Shown here one piece after another: positions 55,589-64,000 of a DNA stretch of 64,000 nucleotides. Position 1 is the stretch's first letter. Each line of letters starts with the position of its first letter. A program made the position numbers and the translations under genes. The notes beneath the pieces were generated by a model. It saw nothing but the letters and a program-made list of their open reading frames with translations. It ran no database searches and had not been told where the DNA came from. Where the stretch lies: assembly GCA_902767565.1 (NCBI GenBank), contig CACXHY010000007.1, positions 50,141 through 114,140 of the forward strand, given 5' to 3'. The stretch is from an uncultured Eubacteriales bacterium (GTDB lineage: Bacteria; Bacillota; Clostridia; Christensenellales; Aristaeellaceae).

Positions 55589-56439
55589 GCCGCGTCGTCG
55601 ACTTTCACACCCATGCCTTTCCCGACCGGATCGCCCCCGCGGCGGTCCGGTCCTTGGCGTCAAGATCTCATACCGTCCCCTTTGCCGACGCCACGGAGGA
55701 CGGGCTGCGGCAGAGCATGACCCGGAGCGGCATCGATCTCAGCGTGATCCTGCCCGTCGCGACCAAGCCGGAACAGGTCGTCGCCATCAACGATTCCGCC
55801 CTGCGCATCAACGGGCGAACGTCCGACACCGGCCTGCTGTCCCTCGGCTGCATGCACCCGGATCTTCAGGGATGGCATGCCGAGCTGGGCCGCATCGCCG
55901 CCGCCGGGATCCGCGGGGTGAAGCTCCATCCCGTGTATCAGGGCGCGGATATCGACGATCCGCGCTTTGTGCGCATCCTTGCGCGCTGCGGGGAACTGGG
56001 TCTGTTTGCCGTGCTGCATGCCGGCTGGGACATCGGCTATCCCGGCGCTGCGCAGGCGCTGCCGGGAAAGATCCTCCGCGCCCTGCGCCAGGCCGGTCCC
56101 GTGCGGCTGATCCTGGCCCACATGGGCGGCTGGCGCTGCTGGGACGAAGCGGAGGATCTCTTCGCCGGAACGGACGTGATGATCGACACCGCCTTCTCCC
56201 TCGGCAGGCTGACGCCTGACCCGGACGGTCCGGCGCGTTCGGAGGAGGAGCTGACCCTCCTCACGCCCGAACGATTCGTGCGCATGATAAGATCCTTCGG
56301 CGCGGACCGCGTCCTCTTCGGCACGGATTCCCCCTGGGCGGACCAGGCCGCCGCCCTGGCCGAGCTGCGGGCGCTGGATCTGACGGCAGCGGAGCGCGAG
56401 GCGATCCTGGGCGGAAACGCCGAACGCCTGCTGGCCTGA
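55585..56439 (+). CDS. Amidohydrolase-2 family metal-dependent hydrolase
   Basis: A 284-residue amidohydrolase: VVDFHTHAFPDR (metal His pair), RGVKLHPVYQG, FAVLHAGWDIGY, ILAHMGGWRCWDE, DRVLFGTDSPW (final Asp). GTG start overlaps the symporter stop (GTGA) behind GGAGATGGAGAGCA. It is a paralogue of the enzyme at 32425 but sits in a transport operon under a palindromic operator, which suggests catabolism of an imported compound. Confidence 0.85.
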   Translation: MSRVVDFHTHAFPDRIAPAAVRSLASRSHTVPFADATEDGLRQSMTRSGIDLSVILPVATKPEQVVAINDSALRINGRTSDTGLLSLGCMHPDLQGWHAELGRIAAAGIRGVKLHPVYQGADIDDPRFVRILARCGELGLFAVLHAGWDIGYPGAAQALPGKILRALRQAGPVRLILAHMGGWRCWDEAEDLFAGTDVMIDTAFSLGRLTPDPDGPARSEEELTLLTPERFVRMIRSFGADRVLFGTDSPWADQAAALAELRALDLTAAEREAILGGNAERLLA

Positions 56440-56464
56440 AAGATCCGTTCAAAGAAATTTCGTT

Positions 56465-56484
56465 TTCCGGGAAGGATCCCGGAA
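56465..56484 (+). repeat. Inverted repeat before the sigma factor gene
   Basis: TTCCGGGA-AGGA-TCCCGGAA, a perfect 8-bp palindrome with a 4-base centre, in the 96-base gap between the amidohydrolase and the ECF sigma gene. No T-run follows. It may be an operator or stem-loop; GGAAAC and GTC downstream could be an ECF-type promoter. Confidence 0.55.
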
Positions 56485-56535
56485 ACTGCATCGTTTCATA
56501 GTCGGAACACCATCCAACACCGGAGGTGAAGCTCC

Positions 56536-57057
56536 TTGACCGCGGTATCCCTTCCGCAGGAGACGGAAGTCCCTGTCAGCACGGCGACCTTTGAGGAACT
56601 CTACGCGCGATTCGCCACCGATGTGCTGCGCGTGTGTTACTTTTACCTCGGAGACCGGCAGAAGGCCGAGGACGTCTGCCAGGACGTGTTCGTCAAGCTG
56701 ATCACCACCGCGCCGGAGCTGCATGAGGGGAAGGAAAAGGCCTGGCTGCTCAAGGTGGCGCTCAACCGCTGCCGGGACCTCTGGCGCGGCGGCTGGGTCA
56801 GGCGCGTGGTGCTGGGGCATCCGGCCTTCGAGCTGATCCCCGGCCCTGACGAGTTCCGGCAGGCCGAGGAGAAGCAGGCACTGATGGCAGCCGTCAACCG
56901 CCTGCCCGCCGACTTCAAGGATGTGGTGCTGCTCCACTACTATCAGGGCTATGGCGTCGCGGAGATCGCCGTGATGCTGGGCATTGCCGAGGGAACGGTC
57001 TCCTCTCGTCTGAGCCGGGCCCGTTCGAAACTGCAAACCATACTGGGGGAGGAATGA
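56536..57057 (+). CDS. ECF-type RNA polymerase sigma factor
   Basis: A 173-residue sigma-70 family factor with only regions 2 and 4. Region 2: FATDVLRVCYFYLGDRQKAEDVCQDVFVKLI; region 4: LPADFKDVVLLHYYQGYGVAEIAVMLGIAEGTVSSRLSRARSKL with a clear helix-turn-helix. Starts at TTG behind CGGAGGTG. The stop overlaps the next gene's ATG, the usual sigma/anti-sigma arrangement, so its activity is probably held by that membrane protein until a signal arrives. Confidence 0.92.
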   Translation: MTAVSLPQETEVPVSTATFEELYARFATDVLRVCYFYLGDRQKAEDVCQDVFVKLITTAPELHEGKEKAWLLKVALNRCRDLWRGGWVRRVVLGHPAFELIPGPDEFRQAEEKQALMAAVNRLPADFKDVVLLHYYQGYGVAEIAVMLGIAEGTVSSRLSRARSKLQTILGEE

Positions 57058-57965
57058 ACGTGAAGCGCCTGGAGGATTTGCGCGAAGTCGCGGATGAGAC
57101 CCTGGCCGGGCTGGAAGCCGGGCCTGCGCTTCGCCATCGGATCCTGAGCGCCGCGCAGCCGCAGAAGCGCAGGCTGCCAGTGCGGGGACTTGCCATTGCG
57201 CTGAGCTTTGCCGTCGTGCTTGCGGTCGTGCTCCCGATCGCGCTGCGGGGCAGGAACGCCGGAACGGACGCCCTGCCGGAGGAAGCGCGGCCCACCATCA
57301 TGAACGTGGTCGCTGCGGGCGGTGAGCCCGTAAGCAACGAGCGCGCGTCGCTGTACGGCAGCCAGCTGACCATCACACAGAAGAACAGCGGCAGCGCCTA
57401 CGGCCTGTGGGACGGAAGCACGCTCATCCGCATCGACGGCCGCTGCTATCGCATGATCCGGGATATCGCCCTGAACAGCGGCGCCCTGGACGGCACGGTG
57501 GCCAGCATCGAGGCGAATGTGGACGATATCTCCCTCAGCGACGGATACGCGGTGGCCCAGGGTGTCCCGGCCGGAACCGCGGTGTACGGCGTGCGCGGTG
57601 TCGGGACCGGCGCCATGGTGGCTTGCGAGGTCAACGGTCAGATCCGTGGTTTCCAGCGGGTCTCTTATGCGGGAAACGGCAGGATCGGCGGCGAGAGCCT
57701 CCGGGACGTGATGCCCTCGGCGGATCATGTCATCGCGCTCTCCCTCACCGGCTGTGATGTGGTGGAAGGCGAGGAGGCCCGGCGTCTCTACCGGGTCTTC
57801 CTGGACAACGCTCAGTCCGCGGGCAGCGGCAGCGTCAATCCCCGGCAGGTCCTGCTGATCGTGCTGGACAACGGGGCTGTGGTCCAACTGGCCGTGGACG
57901 GCGAGCGCTTCGGCGGATGCGGCACCTGGAGCTGCCCGGAGCTCATCGGGGAGATGAACCGGTAA
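57054..57965 (+). CDS. Putative anti-sigma factor, single-pass membrane protein
   Basis: A 303-residue protein: a short cytoplasmic part (RLEDLREVADETLAGLEAGPAL), one transmembrane helix (about 45-65, GLAIALSFAVVLAVVLPIAL), and an outside domain of about 230 residues rich in beta strands (RASLYGSQLTITQKNSGSAYGLWDG). No recognisable zinc HxxxCxxC motif is present. The role is inferred from the four-base overlap with the sigma gene. A terminator follows. Confidence 0.7.
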   Translation: MNVKRLEDLREVADETLAGLEAGPALRHRILSAAQPQKRRLPVRGLAIALSFAVVLAVVLPIALRGRNAGTDALPEEARPTIMNVVAAGGEPVSNERASLYGSQLTITQKNSGSAYGLWDGSTLIRIDGRCYRMIRDIALNSGALDGTVASIEANVDDISLSDGYAVAQGVPAGTAVYGVRGVGTGAMVACEVNGQIRGFQRVSYAGNGRIGGESLRDVMPSADHVIALSLTGCDVVEGEEARRLYRVFLDNAQSAGSGSVNPRQVLLIVLDNGAVVQLAVDGERFGGCGTWSCPELIGEMNR

Positions 57966-57997
57966 ACAGGACCGCCGGCGGACGAGGGATCAACAGG

Positions 57998-58030
57998 GAG
58001 CGGCCGGGCCATGCGCCCAACCGCTCTTTT
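57998..58030 (+). terminator. Terminator after the anti-sigma gene
   Basis: GAGCGG / CCGCTC outer stem and GGGC / GCCC inner stem, then TTTT. An ATG inside this hairpin is therefore not a credible start for the next gene. Confidence 0.82.
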
Positions 58031-58154
58031 CCGAGGCGCGGTGACGGCGGTCCGTTCCGAAACGATCCTCATCGGGCAGGAAAGCCGGGCAGGATGGCGA
58101 ATAAATGGAGCAGCCGCCGAAACCGGCCGCACATTTCGCGATTCGGAGGATACA

Positions 58155-58655
58155 GTGCGAGAGAGAGATCTGCCGCCCGTCCGCCCGGTCAAAAACGCCG
58201 GTGCGATCCGCCTCGGCCCGGATCGACACGGAAAGCCCATGCTTTGGATCCCCGCGTCCGCGCCGTCCGGATGCGCCTCCGCCTTTATGCGGGGATGGCG
58301 CAGGGGAGGATCCGCCGTGCTGCGGGACAGGAATGACGCCCGTCTGCTTTGGGACGCCCGGGAGTGGGCAGAGTCGCTGTGCGGATCGCTGAGGGTGCCG
58401 GTACCCGAGATCGTCCTGACCGGAAATGCCCGCCTGTGGGGAAGCTGTGCCCCGGCGAAGGGACAGGTTCGCCTTCACGCCGATCTCTCCCGCATGCCCG
58501 ACGGGGTGATCCGCGAAGTGCTGCTCCATGAGCTCTGCCACCTGCGGGAACCGGAGCACAACAGGGGTTTCTGGGACCTGATGGGCGGGATCATGCCCGA
58601 TTGGGCGGAATGGGAGGGTCTGCTGCGATGCCTGGGACGCAAACGTGGGAGATGA
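58155..58655 (+). CDS. YgjP-like metallopeptidase-fold protein 1
   Basis: A 166-residue protein ending in a YgjP/SprT-like zinc domain: LWGSCAPAKGQVRLHADL, then VLLHELCHLREPEHNRGFWDLMGGIMPDW, with the HExxH-type motif written HELCH and a distal His. The first 60 residues match no family I recognise and are shorter than in YgjP. The start is GTG behind GGAGGATACA. It overlaps the second YgjP gene by 28 bases. Confidence 0.75.
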   Translation: MRERDLPPVRPVKNAGAIRLGPDRHGKPMLWIPASAPSGCASAFMRGWRRGGSAVLRDRNDARLLWDAREWAESLCGSLRVPVPEIVLTGNARLWGSCAPAKGQVRLHADLSRMPDGVIREVLLHELCHLREPEHNRGFWDLMGGIMPDWAEWEGLLRCLGRKRGR

Positions 58656-59281
58656 CGGTGGGCAGACACCGCGTGCTGGTGACGGTGCGCGGGAACGCAA
58701 CGCGCCTGAACCTGCGCCTGGACGAGAAGCGCAACACCTTCGCCTGCAGCGCGCCGCGGGGCGTGCCCGTCGACCGGATCCGCCGCTTTCTGGAAGAACA
58801 CATCGACTGGATGGACAAGCTGGCTGCCATGAAGCTGACGGAATGGGCCCCCGTCTATGCAAGGGGCGAGCGGCACCGGCTTCGGGGGGAGTACGTGACC
58901 CTGGGCGAGAACGGGATCGCGACCGGCCGGGCCTTTCTCACACAGCGGCAGCGGATGCTTGAAGACCTGATCCGGGAACTGCTGCCCGTCTGGCAGGCAC
59001 GCATGGGCGTGAGAGCCTCCCGCGTCCGTTTCCGCAATATGCACTCCCGCTGGGGCTCCTGCCAGCCCGCGTCGGGGGAGATCCACCTGAGCAGCGTGCT
59101 GGGGCTGGTGCCCCGGGACTGCGTGGAATATGTGCTGGTGCATGAACTGTGCCATCTGCTGTACCCCGATCACGGCCCGCTGTTCCACGCCGCCATGACC
59201 CGCTTCCTCCCCGGCTGGGAGGCAAGCAGGAAGCTCCTGTCCGCCTTCGACCGCAGGCCGCTGCCGCCCGCGGAGATATAG
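58628..59281 (+). CDS. YgjP-family metallopeptidase-fold protein 2
   Basis: A 217-residue YgjP (DUF45) protein: an N-terminal beta sheet (VTVRGNATRLNLRLDEKRNTFACSAPRG), FLEEHIDWMDKL, then MHSRWGSCQPASGEIHLSSVL and YVLVHELCHLLYPDHGPLFHAAMTRFLPGW, with HELCH and a third His ligand. It is full length for the family; the true substrate of YgjP proteins is unknown. ATG was chosen for GGAGGG at about 9 bases. It overlaps its shorter paralogue upstream; a long bidirectional terminator follows. Confidence 0.85.
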   Translation: MPGTQTWEMTVGRHRVLVTVRGNATRLNLRLDEKRNTFACSAPRGVPVDRIRRFLEEHIDWMDKLAAMKLTEWAPVYARGERHRLRGEYVTLGENGIATGRAFLTQRQRMLEDLIRELLPVWQARMGVRASRVRFRNMHSRWGSCQPASGEIHLSSVLGLVPRDCVEYVLVHELCHLLYPDHGPLFHAAMTRFLPGWEASRKLLSAFDRRPLPPAEI

Positions 59282-59285
59282 AAAG

Positions 59286-59331
59286 GGATCGCAAAACGCC
59301 CGTGCCGCAGAGGCAGGGCGTTTTGCGATCC
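59286..59331 (+). terminator. Bidirectional terminator
   Basis: A 16-bp perfect stem (GGATCGCAAAACGCCC and its complement) with AAAA/TTTT inside the stem, between converging genes. Confidence 0.85.
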
Positions 59332-59394
59332 GGATCGGCAATGGCCGCGAATACGGATCGCATGCCACGACGGGCAGCTTCCGCATCCGGAAGA

Positions 59395-59889
59395 TCAGTT
59401 TCCGTTGATGAGGCTTTGCAGGAGGCTGACCGCATTGTACAGATCAACGGCATCGTTCTCCCAATAATAGTCACAGCTCTCCTGCAGATAGCTGCGGACC
59501 GCGGAGGTCGACGCATTGTTCGGAATGCGTCCCACTTTGAAATGGTCGGGATTCTGGGTCGGATTGTAGTAGATCATCATCCAGGATCCGTCGTTCATGC
59601 GAAGCAGCGTGCCGACCTCCAGCCCGATGCGCAGCACGAACGATACGTTGGCAATGGACCACTGGGACGATATGTCGGTTCCGGACGCGACCGTGTATTC
59701 CAGCACGGCCAAAATAGTGAACATGGCGCGGTTGTCTGCGCTGGAAGTCCACTTTTTTGCGTCGTAACCCATGGCTTTGAGCAGGGTGCAATCATAGGTC
59801 TCGGTCGTCACGTCCGCAGCGTTTGCCGGGATCACCAGCGTGGAAGCAAGGATCAGGACAGTAAGAAACACAAGCATCAAACGTTTCAT
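59395..59889 (-). CDS. Secreted protein of unknown function
   Basis: A 164-residue protein with a signal peptide (RLMLVFLTVLILASTLVIPANA, about 1-25). The mature part is helical and polar (TYDCTLLKAMGYDAKKWTSSADNRAMFTIL) with strands such as GSWMMIYYNPTQNP. I do not recognise the family. ATG follows AAGGAGG, and a consensus promoter is directly upstream, so it is probably well expressed as a single gene. Confidence 0.75.
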   Translation of the reverse strand: MKRLMLVFLTVLILASTLVIPANAADVTTETYDCTLLKAMGYDAKKWTSSADNRAMFTILAVLEYTVASGTDISSQWSIANVSFVLRIGLEVGTLLRMNDGSWMMIYYNPTQNPDHFKVGRIPNNASTSAVRSYLQESCDYYWENDAVDLYNAVSLLQSLINGN

Positions 59890-59912
59890 TTTTCGGACAC
59901 CTCCTTGGTACC

Positions 59913-59940
59913 ATTATACATGGATCGCAATACATGTCAA
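59913..59940 (-). promoter_or_regulatory. Promoter of the secreted unknown
   Basis: Minus-strand TTGACA, 16-base spacer, TATAAT: perfect hexamers, 24 bases before the start codon. Confidence 0.9.
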
Positions 59941-60146
59941 GAAAAAGATGCTTTGCGAGAATGCGGCTGTTCGCCGACCGGGAAAGCGCAAAGCCGCCGT
60001 CGATCCCGCATACCATACCCTGTTTGAGCTCATGGATCCTGCAGTATTTGCGATGATGAACGGTACCGCGGATCGCATGCCGTCGGCAAGCGACGTCCGG
60101 GCAGCGGATCGGTTCGGCAAAATCCGCAAAATCAACCAAAAAGCCG
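59941..60146. other. Non-coding stretch upstream of the str operon
   Basis: Part of the 364-base gap between diverging genes. Short open frames exist on both strands but none has a ribosome binding site or family resemblance; I see nothing else in it. Confidence 0.5.
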
Positions 60147-60175
60147 TTGACAAACGGTCTTCGTTCTGCTATTGT
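60147..60175 (+). promoter_or_regulatory. Promoter of the str operon
   Basis: TTGACA, 17-base spacer, TATTGT, about 80 bases before the L7Ae-like gene. Probably drives the L7Ae-like gene, rpsL and downstream genes. Confidence 0.85.
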
Positions 60176-60253
60176 TTAGCGGTTGAATGCTGTTTCAGAG
60201 CAGCTTCACCTTTTTAAGGCGCGCAACGATTCGACTGACGAGGAGGGGACCGG

Positions 60254-60496
60254 ATGGAGGCGCTGAAGAACGCGGCGAACCGCGTGGTGGGCACCAAGCA
60301 GGTGCTGCGCGGCATCAAAGCCGGGACCCTCGCGAAGGTTTATGTGGCGGTCGACGCCGATACCTTCCTCTTTCAGCAGGTCGTGCGCGCGGCGGAAGGC
60401 GCTCGCGTGCCCGTGCAGCGCGTGCCGACCATGAAGGAGCTCGGCCGGGTCTGCGGTGTCGAAACCAAAGCGGCCGCCGCCGGCATCCTCAGGTGA
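60254..60496 (+). CDS. YbxF-type L7Ae-family protein
   Basis: An 80-residue L7Ae/L30e-fold protein (ALKNAANRVVGTKQVLRGIKAGTLAKVYVAVDAD, VPVQRVPTMKELGRVCGV). In Bacillus the YbxF (RplGB) gene also stands before rpsL, and the protein binds kink-turn RNA. ATG follows GAGGAGGGGACC. First gene of the str operon here and paralogue of YlxQ at 46035. Confidence 0.9.
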   Translation: MEALKNAANRVVGTKQVLRGIKAGTLAKVYVAVDADTFLFQQVVRAAEGARVPVQRVPTMKELGRVCGVETKAAAAGILR

Positions 60497-60588
60497 CGGA
60501 GGCGGAAACGCCGCCGCTCACCGTTACACTTGCCTGACGGTTTCCGAGGGTTGCGGAAACTTTGGGATATTACGATGGAGGTGCTTCC

Positions 60589-60963
60589 ATGCCCACGATC
60601 AATCAACTGGTTCGCAAGGGTCGGGAAAAGGCTGTCAACAAGTCCACCGCTCCGATTCTGCAGGGTTGCCCGCAGAAGCGCGGCGTGTGCCTGAGCGTCA
60701 AAACCAAGACGCCCAAGAAGCCGAACTCCGCTCTTCGCAAAATCGCCCGTATCCGTCTGACCAACGCCATCGAGGGTACCTGCTATATCCCCGGTGAAGG
60801 CCACAATCTGCAGGAGCACAGCGTCGTGCTGATCCGCGGTGGCCGTGTGCGCGATCTGCCCGGCGTCCGCTATCACATCATCCGCGGCGCTCTGGACACC
60901 GCCGGCGTTGCCAAGCGTATGCAGGCCCGGTCCCGTTACGGCGCCAAGCGGCCCAAGAAGTGA
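60589..60963 (+). CDS. rpsL: 30S ribosomal protein S12
   Basis: A 124-residue S12: [18 protein letters not shown], the decoding-site loop [20 protein letters not shown] with the Lys residues at which streptomycin resistance arises, and [17 protein letters not shown]. Short N-terminus without the extension seen in some bacteria. ATG follows GGAGGTGCTTCC. The rpsL-rpsG gap downstream is unusually long. Confidence 0.98.
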   Translation: MPTINQLVRKGREKAVNKSTAPILQGCPQKRGVCLSVKTKTPKKPNSALRKIARIRLTNAIEGTCYIPGEGHNLQEHSVVLIRGGRVRDLPGVRYHIIRGALDTAGVAKRMQARSRYGAKRPKK

Positions 60964-61251
60964 TTCTGAACCCGCGGACTTCTGCGGCCTTGCGATGCTC
61001 TTGCAGCGCATCGCCTGCTTCCGTTGCTTCCCCCTGGAACCGGGGAGGTCGACGGGACAGGCAGGTGCCTGAGCATCCCGTTCCGGATCGGGGACGGGGC
61101 GGGTGATGCTGACGCCCGCCTGCGGGAGAGAATGACGCGGTCCCTCAGACGATCTTGCCCCTGCACCGGCCGGACCACCCATCCGGTACGGACCGACGCG
61201 CATGCCCGAATGGACGCGCATGCTTCAACAGAACATTTCAGGAGGGATAGT
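60964..61251 (+). promoter_or_regulatory. Long rpsL-rpsG spacer, possible S7 leader
   Basis: A 288-base gap with no gene. It holds several GC-rich hairpins (for example CCCC-tggaac-CGGGG near 61030) and an 11-base direct repeat GACGCGCATGC at 61195 and 61213. In E. coli S7 represses its operon by binding this gap; a similar role here is inferred only from position. Confidence 0.4.
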
Positions 61252-61722
61252 ATGCCCCGTCGCGGATTTATTCCCAAGCGTGAGGTGCTGCCGGATCCTG
61301 TTTACGGGAACACGGTGGTCACCAAGCTGATCAACCAGATCATGCTCGACGGCAAGCGCGGCATCGCACAGAACGTGTGCTACGGCGCCTTCGAGCAGGT
61401 GGCGGAGAAGACCGGGAAGGACGCCAACGAAGTCTTCCAGTCCGCTCTGGCCAATGTTGCCCCCTCCCTGGAGGTCAAGGCCCGCCGTGTGGGCGGCGCC
61501 ACCTACCAGGTCCCCATGGAGATCCGCCCCGAGCGCCGTCAGACCCTGGCGCTGCGCTGGATCGTCGACTTCGCCCGCAAGCGCGGTGAGAAGACGATGG
61601 CCGAGCGCCTGGCCGGCGAGATCCTCGACGCCTCCAACAACACCGGCGCTGCCGTGAAGCGCAAGGAAGAGATGCATCGTATGGCCGAGGCCAACAAGGC
61701 GTTCGCCCACTACCGCTGGTGA
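61252..61722 (+). CDS. rpsG: 30S ribosomal protein S7
   Basis: A 156-residue S7: [73 protein letters not shown]. Full length. ATG follows AGGAGGGATAGT; longer in-frame starts extend into the spacer and do not match S7. Confidence 0.98.
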   Translation: MPRRGFIPKREVLPDPVYGNTVVTKLINQIMLDGKRGIAQNVCYGAFEQVAEKTGKDANEVFQSALANVAPSLEVKARRVGGATYQVPMEIRPERRQTLALRWIVDFARKRGEKTMAERLAGEILDASNNTGAAVKRKEEMHRMAEANKAFAHYRW

Positions 61723-61758
61723 TCTTTTTCCGGTTTTCCGAAAGGAGCGAACACTTAC

Positions 61759-64000
<2,242 letters not shown>

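Noticed and set aside
58011..58154. ATG at 58011 as start of the first YgjP-like gene
   Set aside because: It lies inside the terminator hairpin of the anti-sigma gene; GTG at 58155 has GGAGG directly upstream.
59840..60217. Open frame between the secreted unknown and the str operon
   Set aside because: It crosses two strong promoters, has no ribosome binding site and no recognisable similarity.
61024..61251. N-terminal extension of S7
   Set aside because: The extra sequence has no match to S7, while the ATG at 61252 has AGGAGG and starts with the universal S7 N-terminus.

Overview
The window is dense bacterial chromosome with high GC content, short gaps and no tRNA, rRNA, insertion sequence, integrase, phage gene or CRISPR array. 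Bacillota-style regulation is visible throughout: a SAM-I riboswitch before metK, a T-box leader, a CIRCE operator before htpG, TTGACA/TATAAT-type promoters, YlxR/YlxQ-type genes in the nusA operon and a class A RNase P RNA. A single-chain pyruvate:ferredoxin oxidoreductase points to a strict anaerobe. Secreted proteins with Thr-Pro linkers, LRR_5 repeats, a VTC/DUF4956 pair and an alpha-L-rhamnosidase suggest a high-GC, gut- or rumen-type Clostridia. The exact lineage is inferred, not shown.

Region by region. 137-928 is a lone methyltransferase. 993-3726 (minus) holds a LytTR regulator, asnA and a secreted CHAP protein. 3857-13442 (minus) is a collinear run: an LRR_5 surface protein, cinA, a secreted caspase-like protein, recO, a rhodanese, a GH78 rhamnosidase, then (own promoter) an ECF-type membrane protein and an IlvD/Edd dehydratase. 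13690-15124 (plus) is a VTC polyphosphate polymerase/DUF4956 pair. 15222-17124 (minus) has a lipase-like DUF2974 protein and a secreted unknown. 17246-28829 (plus) has riboswitch-controlled metK, a pseudo-receiver protein, an SPFH/zinc-ribbon protein, YdcF proteins, radC, rsmG, rnpB, a secreted barnase, a Nudix-HAD fusion and a MATE exporter.

28941-37503 (minus) is the most unusual unit: a T-box leader followed by a divergent isopropylmalate-synthase-like gene, a TIM-barrel/acyl-CoA-ligase fusion, an amidohydrolase and pyruvate:ferredoxin oxidoreductase, all tightly packed. A working hypothesis is amino-acid-controlled reductive carboxylation of acyl-CoA into branched-chain amino acid precursors. 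37616-39343 is a secreted L,D-transpeptidase. 39557-48701 (minus) is the nusA operon (rimP-nusA-rnpM-ylxQ-infB-rbfA-nrnA-truB-DUF1292). A Fic gene carrying an in-frame stop sits between infB and rbfA, and a possible attenuator lies before rimP.

48764-50774 (plus) is CIRCE-controlled htpG. 50835-53711 (minus) has an AEC transporter, an unknown TIM-barrel-like protein and a secreted metallo-beta-lactamase-fold protein. 53802-59281 (plus) has a symporter/amidohydrolase pair with a palindromic operator, an ECF sigma/anti-sigma pair and two tandem YgjP-type metallopeptidases. After a secreted unknown on the minus strand, the str operon (L7Ae-like protein, rpsL, rpsG, fusA, tuf) runs off the right edge.

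Start codons were chosen by the best Shine-Dalgarno sequence and family N-termini. All family calls come from reading the translated sequences, without database searches.
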